16,761 nucleotides of DNA from Candidatus Poribacteria bacterium (lineage in GTDB: Bacteria; Poribacteria; DTPJ01; WJIO01): the NCBI GenBank assembly GCA_014730235.1, contig WJIO01000180.1, forward strand, positions 1 to 16,761, written 5' to 3'. Position numbers and translations under genes: made by a program. Below, in pieces: positions 1 through 7,348 of the stretch. The stretch's first letter is position 1; every line of letters starts with the position of its first letter. The notes under the pieces were generated by a model. It had not been told where the DNA came from. It searched no databases and saw nothing but the letters and a program-made list of their open reading frames with translations.

Positions 1-957
1 ATCATATAGAGATGATCGGGGTTCTTCACCTGTCTTTATACATCGGGCAAAGTGACGTAGCTCTCCCTCGTATCCCAGATAAGTTCCTCCCTGACCATAG
101 GCCACAGCATGTGGTAGAGCATACATTCCCTGTCTCCAGGGTAATTTTGATAAATTTTCTGACCATCGGTTTCGGGGGCGATAATCCAGGTATATCATAT
201 CCTCCACATCTACACTGCAAAGCAGGCCTGAGACATTAAGAGTCTCCCGAATATTCCAGGCAGGATCGTCTGTTGCGTTGCTGTTGAGGAGACCAACAGC
301 TCCGTTTTTAAATTCCAGAGTAACAGCAAAAGCAAATCTTCCGCCGCCGTGATCGCATAAACGGGCGTAAACTTCGGCCACATCGCCACCAAAATAACGG
401 GCTAAATCGAAAGCATGGCATTGATTGCCTATCAGACAGCATAGAGGTTCCGGCTCTAAACCCCAAATCAGGGGATATGCACCATGAGTATACCTTACAC
501 TAACCATAGAAACAGGTCCAAACTCAGGTTTTTGGGTTATTTCCTTTGCCTCCTCATAAGTTGTCGCAAAACGCTTCATAAAAGCCGTCATACCGAAGGT
601 GTTCATTTTTTTTGCTTCCAGGGCCAGGGTATTGGCATGTTCAAAATCAATGGCTGAGGGTTTTTCCACAAATATGGGTATACCGCGCTGCAAAACCTGC
701 ATACCGACTTCATAGTGCATCTGGGGCGGTCCCACGATACACACACCCTCTGGTTTTTCTTTATCCAGCATCTCTTCAACTTCTGAGTATGAATTTAAAG
801 CTCCAAAAAGTCTTTGAACCCTTAGCCGCTTTTCCTCAATCCGATCAACAACGGCGACCAGATCCATTTCGTTTATACGATGTATTACCGGATAAAGGGA
901 ATGATTTGCATGACCACCGCATCCTACAAAAGCTATACGGACTTTTTCATCTGACAT
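1..957 (-). CDS. Gfo/Idh/MocA family oxidoreductase, 3' end cut by window edge
   Basis: Probable NAD(P)-dependent oxidoreductase acting on a sugar, inositol or related polyol. The frame is open from ATG at 957 to base 1 (319 codons), so the C-terminus lies outside the window; family members are usually about 330-400 residues, so most of the protein is here. An N-terminal Rossmann fold starts at residue 6 (RIAFVGCGGHA, residues 7-17). The family EKP motif is at residues 98-100 (FVEKPSA). The C-terminal dimerisation/substrate domain follows, ending with the typical ELRHFARCIKTGEEP segment at about 299-313. The start is set by an AGGAGG at 966-971, 8 nt upstream. A repeat copy (987-1106) separates it from the next gene on the same strand, so it probably has its own promoter; I see no convincing -35/-10 pair. 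The exact substrate cannot be told: this superfamily is very broad and no dedicated partner gene is adjacent. Confidence 0.9.
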   Translation of the reverse strand, partial: MSDEKVRIAFVGCGGHANHSLYPVIHRINEMDLVAVVDRIEEKRLRVQRLFGALNSYSEVEEMLDKEKPEGVCIVGPPQMHYEVGMQVLQRGIPIFVEKPSAIDFEHANTLALEAKKMNTFGMTAFMKRFATTYEEAKEITQKPEFGPVSMVSVRYTHGAYPLIWGLEPEPLCCLIGNQCHAFDLARYFGGDVAEVYARLCDHGGGRFAFAVTLEFKNGAVGLLNSNATDDPAWNIRETLNVSGLLCSVDVEDMIYLDYRPRNRWSENLSKLPWRQGMYALPHAVAYGQGGTYLGYEGELRHFARCIKTGEEPRSSLYD

Positions 958-965
958 TTACATAG

Positions 966-971
966 CCTCCT
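966..971 (-). promoter_or_regulatory. Shine-Dalgarno site of the Gfo/Idh/MocA gene
   Basis: Minus strand reads AGGAGG, 8 nt before ATG at 957. It fixes this start, which is not obvious otherwise because the gene is incomplete. Confidence 0.8.
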
Positions 972-986
972 GTAACTATAATTTAT

Positions 987-1106
987 GGCTCTTCCGGGTT
1001 TAGTGTGGTAAAGATAAGAAATTTCTTTATGCTGTCATTCCTGCGAAAGCAGGAATGACAAGCTGAGGGAATTTTCAATTATAACCACGCTGAACCCGGA
1101 AGAACC
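987..1106. repeat. Interspersed palindromic repeat, copy R1 (full length)
   Basis: 120-bp element. Left end 987-1008 begins GGCTCTTCCGGG; right end 1085-1106 ends CCCGGAAGAACC and is nearly its inverted complement. The centre is a perfect 12-bp-stem hairpin at 1033-1060 (TGTCATTCCTGC, loop GAAA, then the complement). The right arm from 1055 matches 15724-15775 with 3 differences in 52 bases. It lies between two minus-strand genes and could also end transcription coming from the ceramidase pair. There is no coding capacity, so it resembles a MITE or other non-autonomous element; the mobilising enzyme is not in the window. Confidence 0.85.
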
Positions 1107-1117
1107 TAATTTATTAG

Positions 1118-1441
1118 TCATTCAATAATATATCCCTTATTTAAATAATCATAATATCGCCAGGTTATGTTTTTCCCCAAGTAATGATAACCTGTGCGCG
1201 GTGTATCAATAATATTCAGTATATCTATTTCTGTTATTTTGTAAGTAATTGAAAAATGGTCAGGTATAATTTGCTTTAAAATAATTGTTTGAGCATGTCC
1301 TCCTCTTCCACCCTTTTTAAGCTGAGGTCTGAGCCATACTATTTCACATTCCAGTCCTGCTACTCTAGCAAGTAGATAGTAATCCTCAAAAGCTTGATGT
1401 AAACATTCCCATTCGGGAGGGATTTCTGATGATATTTTCAT
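1118..1441 (-). CDS. Conserved-looking small protein of unknown function, coupled to ceramidase gene
   Basis: 107-residue protein that I do not recognise. It has no signal peptide or membrane segment. It is rich in aromatic residues, with a Gly/Arg patch KKGGRGGHAQ (about 42-51) and a C-terminal half rich in Ile and Tyr. Its ATG (1441-1439) overlaps the TGA of the upstream ceramidase-domain gene (1440-1438) as ATGA, and there is no Shine-Dalgarno in front of it, so it is probably translated by re-initiation after the ceramidase gene. That arrangement is the main evidence that it is a real gene. It ends 12 nt before the right end of repeat R1. Confidence 0.65.
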   Translation of the reverse strand: MKISSEIPPEWECLHQAFEDYYLLARVAGLECEIVWLRPQLKKGGRGGHAQTIILKQIIPDHFSITYKITEIDILNIIDTPRTGYHYLGKNITWRYYDYLNKGYIIE

Positions 1442-2736
1442 TTTAATTCTGAGAGGTATGGAATTTTCTTTAGTAAAGAAGCTCCTCTTACGACGCTTTC
1501 TGCAATAATATTTCCTAAGGACTCTCCATAAAAGCTAATAGTAGCTTCGTAATCACCTTTTCTGTATTCATCCGTAGAAAGTATATAACCAATCCATTCG
1601 TCTGCTAACCCACCTATGGTTACATTTTGAAGACCAACGGCTTTACGAGTCTGCGATTTTATCAAAAGTCCAAGCTGTGCTATCATTTCCCCGGGGATTC
1701 CTACTATTGCCAAATCCCCTATTCGGGCTGAAATGCTGTGAGTTTGAGATGGCAATAGCTTTTTGGCTATACGTTGAATAAGTATTCTTTTAAATCCATA
1801 CCTGAAATTACCCGATTGCATAAAACCTGGATGGACTAAACATTCTGGCAAATCGATCTTCTCCAGGTGATATGAGAATCTGGTTAAGGGAACCGGTATA
1901 ATCTTCTGCCATTCCTGCCAGACTATCTCCCCCAGCTTAAGGCCGTAGCTTTCGGCCATCTGCCAACTGCTGTCAAAGTTTCCGGGCAGAACCGGTGATT
2001 GATCGCCCTGGGCTCCATTATAATACATGGTTGTAATATTTTGGCCAATGAATGCCTCAATTTTTCTTTGTAGATGACCGGGCCATCCTCCGGAAAACAT
2101 CATATCTTCCGGTCCCATTAGTGTGGGATGAGCAGTCCAATTTACCAAAACAGCCAGGGGATTTCCTGTCTTTGTGTCTATCCGGGTTACAGTCAGTTCG
2201 TTATCACACGTGGTATTTCCTGTGCGTCGGTTTTGGTTCCATCCGGACAACTGGATAACGCTTGTACCTGTTGATACGGGAAGCATTTTCCTGCTGGATT
2301 CAGTTATAACCTGAGTCAAACGTTCAATAGTTAAATCAAATAATTCTTTATGAAATGATCCCTTTTGAAATATGCGCAGGTTGTTTCTTGGATTGAGGGC
2401 AGCCATACCTATACTGGTGTGTGAATGACTGGGCAGAAACATGATCTCTCCATCTCCCCAGCCGGAATCTGCGAGGGATTTCATCACAATAGATTTGACG
2501 CCGGATGGAAAAGCCAACACATCAGCAGTCACCAGAACAAAGCACTTTGTTCCATTGGATATACATAAGGCTTTGGCATAGATAGGGTCATGAATACCAG
2601 TTGCAGGTTTACCCATACGAACACTATATCCACCGAGGGTAGGCCTTATCTCCATAGGAGGAGTTATATCTATTTTGGCAACCCCCGCTTTCACAAGATC
2701 ATCAAAGTTTTCAGATGAATTGACTATATGAATCAT
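1438..2736 (-). CDS. Neutral/alkaline non-lysosomal ceramidase N-terminal domain protein
   Basis: Zinc amidase-like protein of the neutral ceramidase family (N-acyl-sphingosine hydrolysis in characterised members). Starting at ATG 2736 it has 432 residues. Visible family motifs are AGVAKIDITPP (residues 17-27), GGY (35-37), DPIYAKAL (50-57), SHSHTS (103-108, zinc histidines), WTAHPT, SGGWPG, YYNGAQGDQSP, GIPGEM (family zinc Glu) and WIGYILSTDEY (family Tyr). The C-terminal beta domain of full-length bacterial ceramidases (roughly 650-700 aa) is absent, so the substrate may not be ceramide. The start is uncertain. AGGAAGGG at 2749-2756 lies 12 nt before ATG 2736. The frame stays open to a TTG at 2856, which has no clear Shine-Dalgarno but would add 40 hydrophobic residues that could be a signal peptide. 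The stop overlaps the next start (ATGA). Confidence 0.85.
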   Translation of the reverse strand: MIHIVNSSENFDDLVKAGVAKIDITPPMEIRPTLGGYSVRMGKPATGIHDPIYAKALCISNGTKCFVLVTADVLAFPSGVKSIVMKSLADSGWGDGEIMFLPSHSHTSIGMAALNPRNNLRIFQKGSFHKELFDLTIERLTQVITESSRKMLPVSTGTSVIQLSGWNQNRRTGNTTCDNELTVTRIDTKTGNPLAVLVNWTAHPTLMGPEDMMFSGGWPGHLQRKIEAFIGQNITTMYYNGAQGDQSPVLPGNFDSSWQMAESYGLKLGEIVWQEWQKIIPVPLTRFSYHLEKIDLPECLVHPGFMQSGNFRYGFKRILIQRIAKKLLPSQTHSISARIGDLAIVGIPGEMIAQLGLLIKSQTRKAVGLQNVTIGGLADEWIGYILSTDEYRKGDYEATISFYGESLGNIIAESVVRGASLLKKIPYLSELK

Positions 2737-2870
2737 GAAAAATGAAATCCCTTCCTGCTCCAGTATTGGTGATTTTTGGGAATTGGCATAGAATAAGGTA
2801 ATATAGACATTATAATCCAGAATGAAGCTAAATAACAGAGAAAAAATAAAAAACAACTAACCCGGGATAT

Positions 2871-2888
2871 GCTTCAATCCAAGCATAA
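2871..2888. repeat. Short inverted repeat upstream of the ceramidase-domain gene
   Basis: ATGCTT, 6-nt spacer, AAGCAT. It sits just upstream of the possible TTG start of the ceramidase gene. It could be an operator-like site or chance; no regulator is encoded nearby. Confidence 0.25.
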
Positions 2889-2910
2889 AATTTATGTCCG
2901 TGAAAACTTT

Positions 2911-2985
2911 GGCTCTTCCGGTTTGAGTATGGTAATAATTTGAAAATTTTCTCAGCTTGTCATTCCTGCGTTCGCAGGAATGACA
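2911..2985. repeat. Interspersed repeat, copy R2: left arm plus central hairpin
   Basis: Left end 2911-2932 (GGCTCTTCCGGTTTGAG...) is followed by an arm that is the inverted complement of the R1/R4 right arm (AAAATTTTCTCAGCT compared with AGCTGAGGGAATTTT). The 28-nt hairpin is at 2958-2985 with loop GTTC. The normal right arm is missing; an unrelated 88-bp module follows directly at 2986. The copy is therefore a mosaic with its breakpoint at the hairpin edge. Confidence 0.8.
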
Positions 2986-3073
2986 TAGAAATATATTCTT
3001 TGAGCATTTTCATCTGTTTCTTCATGCTGAATTCTTATAAACATTGGTTTTAGAGATTTTTTAGAATTCTCAG
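2986..3073 (+). repeat. 88-bp repeat module M4, first copy
   Basis: Begins TAGAAATATATTC right after the R2 hairpin and matches 16674-16761 with one difference over 88 bases. Both copies follow the same 28-nt hairpin (4 differences within the hairpin loop and flank). The true right edge is unknown because the second copy is cut by the window end. It has no open reading frame of note. Confidence 0.85.
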
Positions 3074-3148
3074 TATTTGTTACTCCGTTATTCGCAATAA
3101 CACAGGGTTGTAAAATTTATGCTTGGTGCTTCAATCTGATATATAAAG

Positions 3149-3177
3149 TTGACGTTTTAGCATGTTGATGATAAAAT
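3149..3177 (+). promoter_or_regulatory. Sigma70-type promoter for the GTPase-asd operon
   Basis: TTGACG at 3149-3154, a 17-nt spacer, then TAAAAT at 3172-3177. Both boxes match the consensus at 5 of 6 positions with ideal spacing. The predicted start of transcription is near 3184, giving a leader of roughly 58 nt before ATG 3242. Confidence 0.65.
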
Positions 3178-3227
3178 TAATACACAATACAATGAAGTGA
3201 ATTCTATTTAACTGGATAAAATATATA

Positions 3228-3232
3228 CGGAG
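3228..3232 (+). promoter_or_regulatory. Shine-Dalgarno site deciding the GTPase start
   Basis: CGGAG ends 9 nt before ATG 3242. An in-frame TTG at 3233 directly abuts it and is therefore unlikely to be the start. Confidence 0.6.
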
Positions 3233-3241
3233 TTGGTAATT

Positions 3242-4240
3242 ATGCCGGCAAATTTGCCTCCGCAGTATTACGCAGCCAAAAAAAGGTTTGACGCGGCCAG
3301 CGATCCTGAGGAAAAATTAGAGATAATCCAGGAAATGCTGGCGATAATGCCAAAACATAAAGGTACAGATAAACTCAGGGCCGAAGTCAGGTCAAAGATG
3401 GCCACTCTGAGGAAAGAAATCCAGAAGAGTGGTAGTTCCAAACGCCGGGGTTTTGATGGTTATCATATCGAAAGTCAGGGAGCTGCTGTTGTGGGAATAA
3501 TAGGTTCTCCTAATGTAGGCAAATCAAGCATAATTAAATGCCTGACTAACGCATTACCGGAAATTGCCCCTTATCCCTTTACAACAGGTAAACCCGTTGT
3601 GGGTATGATGCCTTATGAAGATATTAATATTCAGTTGATAGATACACCGCCTATATCATCAGATTACATTGATAAATTTCTGCCGGATATGCTGAGGCGA
3701 GTTGATTTAATATTGTTGATAGTTGACATTGGAAGTGATGCCGTATTGGAACAGACCTATACAGTATTAAAGAAACTTAAGGAATACAGGATAATACTGG
3801 CAAAAGATGAATCACAAAATGGCGACAACGTATTATATAAAAAGACTCTTATGGTAGCTAATAAAGAAGATTCAGAAGATAGTGCTGACAGACTTGAAAT
3901 AATTAAAGAGTTTTATGGGGAGAGACTTCCCATAATAACCATATCAGCGGAGAAAGAAAAGGGCCTTGATGATTTGAAAAAGAGAATTTATGAATCTCTG
4001 GAAATCATCAGAATATATACCAAATCGGTAGGCAAAAAAGCTGATATGTTTGACCCTGTGATCCTCACTAAAGGGAGCACAGTTCTGGAAGCGGCAGCGG
4101 AGATACATAAGGAATTCTATGAGAACCTTAAATTCGCCAGAATATGGGGAGATGGACAGAATAAATATGACGGACAACACGTTAGTAGAGACCATCCACT
4201 GGAGGATGGCAACGTGGTGGAATTCCACATAGACGAATAA
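3242..4240 (+). CDS. DRG/Obg-like GTPase with C-terminal TGS domain
   Basis: 332-residue P-loop GTPase of the TRAFAC/Obg-DRG type, a group generally tied to ribosomes or translation. Residues 1-70 are a charged helical region. G1 is GSPNVGKSS at 88-96. The likely G2 Thr lies in YPFTT (111-115). G3 is DTPP (134-137) where most relatives have DTPG. G4 is NKED (207-210). G5 is SAEKEKG (235-241). A TGS domain covers about 269-331 (ending DGNVVEFHIDE). The helical N-terminus followed by G domain and TGS resembles archaeal/eukaryotic DRG more than bacterial Obg, which has a glycine-rich N-terminal domain. It is followed after 24 nt by asd with its own ribosome site, so the two are probably one operon. 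The DTPP substitution may alter GTP hydrolysis or be usual for this subgroup. Confidence 0.88.
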   Translation: MPANLPPQYYAAKKRFDAASDPEEKLEIIQEMLAIMPKHKGTDKLRAEVRSKMATLRKEIQKSGSSKRRGFDGYHIESQGAAVVGIIGSPNVGKSSIIKCLTNALPEIAPYPFTTGKPVVGMMPYEDINIQLIDTPPISSDYIDKFLPDMLRRVDLILLIVDIGSDAVLEQTYTVLKKLKEYRIILAKDESQNGDNVLYKKTLMVANKEDSEDSADRLEIIKEFYGERLPIITISAEKEKGLDDLKKRIYESLEIIRIYTKSVGKKADMFDPVILTKGSTVLEAAAEIHKEFYENLKFARIWGDGQNKYDGQHVSRDHPLEDGNVVEFHIDE

Positions 4241-4264
4241 TTAAGGTATATAAGGAGAAAATAT

Positions 4265-5326
4265 ATGGCAAAGTTATCGGCAGCAATTTTGGGTCCCACC
4301 GGCATGGCCGGACAGCAGTTTATGCCATTTCTGGCAGAACATCCATACTTTGAATTAAAAATTCTGGCAGCCTCGGAAAGATCAGCAGGTAAATCTTATA
4401 AAGACGCAGCTAAATGGTATCAGGAAAAACCTATTCCATCCAATCTGGCTGATATGCCGGTGGTTTCAATGGAAGAAGCCCTCAAAAAAGCAGAAGTTGA
4501 CATAGTGTTCAGCGCTTTACCATCTAAAGTCGCAGAGGGATGGGAACCAAAATTTGCCGAAAAGGGTATGACAGTTTTCAGCGACGCCGGATGTTTCCGG
4601 GATGAACCTGACGTACCGGTTATTATTCCAGAGGTAAATTATCCCCATCTGAAGCTTCTGAAGATTCAGCAGTCAAAGCGAGGTTGGCAGGGGGGTATTG
4701 TAAAAAATCCAAACTGCACCACTGTTGCAGCAGCCATGGCCCTGGCCCCTTTGCGTAAGTATGGTATTAAAAGGGTAAATCTGGCATCTATGCAGGCCGT
4801 ATCAGGAGCAGGCTATGATGGCGTTCCTTCTATGGCCATTTTAGATAACGTCATTCCTTATATTGAGGGTGAAGAGGAAAAGGTTGAATATGAAAACCTG
4901 AAAATACTTGGTGAACTTGATGAATCAAAGGGTGAGGTTAATCTGCTTCCAGCAGTATTCTCAGCCAGTTGTCATCGAGTATGCACCATTAACGGACATA
5001 TTGAAGCCCTTTTCGTAGAGTTTGAAAATGACGTGGAAATTGAAGATTTAAGACAAAGTTACCTGAATTTTACCAGCAGACCTCAGGAACTGGATCTGCC
5101 TACAGCGCCTAAGCCTCCTGTGGTTCTGTTTGATGATCCATACAGACCCCAGGTTAAGCTTGATAGAAATCTGGGTAACGGCATGGCAGCTTCTGTTGGC
5201 CGTATCAGGCATGACAAAGATAAGCACAGGATCAAGCTTATTGCTCTTGCCCATAATACAGTCAGAGGAGCGGCAGGAAACCTGGTTCTGGCAGCAGAAT
5301 TGGCCCTTAAAGATGGGTTGATATAA
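4265..5326 (+). CDS. asd: Aspartate-semialdehyde dehydrogenase (archaeal/fungal type)
   Basis: Reduces L-aspartyl-4-phosphate to L-aspartate 4-semialdehyde with NADPH, the branch point to lysine/diaminopimelate, threonine and methionine; cytoplasmic. 353 residues, normal length. The NADP loop is GPTGMAG (10-16), the catalytic Cys151 is in KNPNCTT, and the substrate segment GAGYDGVPS is at 181-189. CHRVCTINGHIEA (236-248) carries Arg238 and the catalytic His245. The GAGYDGVPSMAILDNV and INGHIEA patterns match the archaeal-type branch rather than the E. coli type. AAGGAG at 4252-4257 is 7 nt before ATG. It follows the GTPase gene by 24 nt and is followed by a hairpin at 5332-5381. Confidence 0.95.
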   Translation: MAKLSAAILGPTGMAGQQFMPFLAEHPYFELKILAASERSAGKSYKDAAKWYQEKPIPSNLADMPVVSMEEALKKAEVDIVFSALPSKVAEGWEPKFAEKGMTVFSDAGCFRDEPDVPVIIPEVNYPHLKLLKIQQSKRGWQGGIVKNPNCTTVAAAMALAPLRKYGIKRVNLASMQAVSGAGYDGVPSMAILDNVIPYIEGEEEKVEYENLKILGELDESKGEVNLLPAVFSASCHRVCTINGHIEALFVEFENDVEIEDLRQSYLNFTSRPQELDLPTAPKPPVVLFDDPYRPQVKLDRNLGNGMAASVGRIRHDKDKHRIKLIALAHNTVRGAAGNLVLAAELALKDGLI

Positions 5327-5331
5327 TATAT

Positions 5332-5381
5332 ATTCGCTCTACCCGGGATAACGGTAAGCTGTTAAAGCTGGTAGAGCGAAT
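5332..5381 (+). terminator. Inverted repeat/terminator-like hairpin after asd
   Basis: A perfect 12-bp stem ATTCGCTCTACC (5332-5343) / GGTAGAGCGAAT (5370-5381) with a 26-nt loop, followed by AATTTTGTTATT. The T tract is imperfect and the loop long. It may end the GTPase-asd transcript, or it may be an RNA processing or regulatory structure ahead of the flavodoxin gene, which starts 41 nt later. Confidence 0.55.
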
Positions 5382-5422
5382 AATTTTGTTATTCAAAATA
5401 AAATAAATTGGAGGTGTGAAAC

Positions 5423-5899
5423 ATGCAAAAAGTTCTTATAATATATTATTCCAGATCAGGCAACACAGAGGCAATGGCTGAATTTGTTGCCGAAGGTGTG
5501 AGAAATGAAGGTTTAAATGTGGAATGTAAGAGGGTTCAGGATACAAAGCCCGAGGATTTACTGGAAGTTGATGGCATAATTCTGGGATCACCCACATACT
5601 ACGGCACAATGGCGGCAGAACTCAAGAAGCTGATTGACGAAAGTGTCAAATATCATGGCAAACTTGAGAGTAAAGTCGGTGCGGCTTTTTCGTCCTCCGG
5701 CGGCGTTGGTGGCGGCAATGAAACGACGGTCATGGAAATGCTCAAAGCCCTGATGATACACGGCATGATAATTCAGGGAGATTCAAAAAGCGACCACTAC
5801 GGCCCTATAGCAGTAGGCAAACCCGACGATAGAAGCAGAAACGAATGTATACGCCGGGGAGCAAGGGTAGCAAAGCTGGTAAAACGTCTGGCTTTATAG
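5423..5899 (+). CDS. WrbA-like flavodoxin family protein
   Basis: 158-residue FMN-binding protein with flavodoxin fold; probably an NAD(P)H:quinone oxidoreductase or small redox carrier, cytoplasmic. The FMN phosphate loop is YSRSGNTEAMA (9-19). The second flavin loop GSPTYYGTMAAELK (about 53-66) and the segment FSSSGGVGGGNETT then HGMII match the WrbA pattern. WrbA proteins are usually about 200 residues, so this is a short relative. GGAGG at 5410-5414 is 8 nt before ATG. A separate ribosome site and the hairpin at 5332-5381 leave it open whether it is transcribed with asd. It is convergent with the sulfatase gene, with only 33 nt between the stops. Confidence 0.88.
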   Translation: MQKVLIIYYSRSGNTEAMAEFVAEGVRNEGLNVECKRVQDTKPEDLLEVDGIILGSPTYYGTMAAELKKLIDESVKYHGKLESKVGAAFSSSGGVGGGNETTVMEMLKALMIHGMIIQGDSKSDHYGPIAVGKPDDRSRNECIRRGARVAKLVKRLAL

Positions 5900-5932
5900 C
5901 TACTGAATTCTGAGATTGGATTTAATAACATC

Positions 5933-7348
5933 TTAAACCTTCATAAATCCATCCCAAAAAATCTGACCTTGTTCCTGGGTATCATCGAGTTCATCCCGCC
6001 AGCGGACTAGCTCTTTGCGCAGTTTTTCTATTACATGCGAATAGTCATCATTATCTGCGAGGTTCTTTGTTTCATGTGGATCTGTCTTCAAGTCAAATAA
6101 CTGGGTCGTTCGCTTTCCATCCACTACATATTCAATAAGCTTAAACTGTTCATCCCTTACACCTCTATGTAATTTTGTATAAGCAAAAAGCAGGTTTTCA
6201 CGAATTTTCTCTTTCGGATTACTCATAGCGGGAACAAGGCTTTTTCCTTCCACAGTTTCAGGTATATTTACATTACAGAGATCACAAAGAGTCGGGTATA
6301 TGTCTATCAGGTAAGTAAAAGCTTCGCTCTTCGTGTTATTTGGCACTCCCGGACCACTCATGACCAGCGGCACCTTTACGCTGTGCTCATAGACACTTTG
6401 CTTACCCATAAGGCCGTGTCTTCCCAGGGCAAGGCCGTTATCACCTGCAAAAACTATAATTGTGTTATCGACTTTTCCTGTTTCTTCCAATGTCTTCAAC
6501 ACCCGACCTATCTGCGTGTCGGCATGGGTTATCATGGCGTAATATGCGGCAATGTGTCGCTTGATTTCCTCCGGTGTGCGGGGGAATCCGGCCAGCATTT
6601 CATCCCGGATTTTCAGTTCACCGTTATCAAAGGGATGCTCTGACATAAAGCTTTCCGGCAGTTTTATCTGCTCAGGATCATACATATCCAGATATTCTTT
6701 GGGCATGGTTCGGGGATCGTGAGGGGCCATAAAAGACACATACATGAAAAAGGGATCATCATCTTCATAGCTATCCAGATAGTCAATGGTTGCATCGCAG
6801 AAAAGCTCGCTGGAGTGTTTACCCGCATGTATATGATCGCACATTCTTTGGACTACCCGCTGTGTAACAAAATCCACAGTTCGGTTACATCGGGTTTCAT
6901 ATTTTCCCGTAGGATCGAAGTTAAAAGCAGGCACGTTCCAGTGATCGTCCATACCTCCGAAGAATATTTCACCACCAGAGTTAAAGCTTCGGGCATAGGA
7001 ACTTGTGCCGTTATGCCATTTTCCTGTGCCAAAGGTGTTATAACCGGCTTTCTGCAGCGTTTCACCCAGCATTATGTGATCTTCAGGTATGTTCTGGCCC
7101 TGGCGTTCCAGATGGAATAAAGTCCTACCGGTCATTAACATGGCCCGACTTGGCATACATACTGCGCCGGAAGTTCCGCCCATGATGTAATTATTTTTGA
7201 AGGTTGTTCCGTTTTCGACTATAGAGTCAATATTTGGTGTTATAATTTCATCGTTACCCAGCGCGTGGATTGTGTCAAAGCGCTGATCGTCTGTGAAGAA
7301 AAATATTATATTGGGATTTTGGTTGTTCTTGACGAATGTGTTATTCAT
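5933..7348 (-). CDS. Formylglycine-type sulfatase without signal peptide
   Basis: Type I sulfatase (alkaline phosphatase superfamily) hydrolysing a sulfate ester. 471 residues from ATG 7348. Metal ligands D20-D21 are in FFFTDDQRFD. The signature CMPSRAMLMTGR begins at Cys64, which must be oxidised to formylglycine. Further sites are GKWH (109-112), APHDPR (209-213) and GDNG (302-305). The start is chosen by GAGG at 7357-7360, 8 nt upstream; the frame extends to 7396 but that extension has no ribosome site. The ATG overlaps the TAA of the preceding sulfatase gene as ATGAATAA, so the two are translationally coupled. No signal peptide or Tat motif is visible, so it would act in the cytoplasm unless it is exported in complex with a partner. 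The sulfated substrate is unknown, probably a glycan fragment. Confidence 0.93.
   Translation of the reverse strand: MNNTFVKNNQNPNIIFFFTDDQRFDTIHALGNDEIITPNIDSIVENGTTFKNNYIMGGTSGAVCMPSRAMLMTGRTLFHLERQGQNIPEDHIMLGETLQKAGYNTFGTGKWHNGTSSYARSFNSGGEIFFGGMDDHWNVPAFNFDPTGKYETRCNRTVDFVTQRVVQRMCDHIHAGKHSSELFCDATIDYLDSYEDDDPFFMYVSFMAPHDPRTMPKEYLDMYDPEQIKLPESFMSEHPFDNGELKIRDEMLAGFPRTPEEIKRHIAAYYAMITHADTQIGRVLKTLEETGKVDNTIIVFAGDNGLALGRHGLMGKQSVYEHSVKVPLVMSGPGVPNNTKSEAFTYLIDIYPTLCDLCNVNIPETVEGKSLVPAMSNPKEKIRENLLFAYTKLHRGVRDEQFKLIEYVVDGKRTTQLFDLKTDPHETKNLADNDDYSHVIEKLRKELVRWRDELDDTQEQGQIFWDGFMKV

Larger units (their letters stand above)
3074..3241 (+). other. Rest of the 2857-3241 intergenic region
   Basis: Apart from repeat R2 and module M4, this stretch holds a small hairpin GTTATTCGCAATAAC at 3087-3101, the promoter at 3149-3177 and the ribosome site of the GTPase gene. 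I see no small gene. Confidence 0.5.

Noticed and set aside
612-965. 117-codon plus-strand frame
   Set aside because: It is antisense to the Gfo/Idh/MocA gene and has no domain or ribosome site.
5332-5422. Riboswitch ahead of the flavodoxin gene
   Set aside because: Only one simple hairpin is visible in about 90 nt; no known riboswitch core such as the FMN (RFN) element can be recognised.
6719-7120. 133-codon plus-strand frame
   Set aside because: It is antisense to the second sulfatase; no support beyond length.
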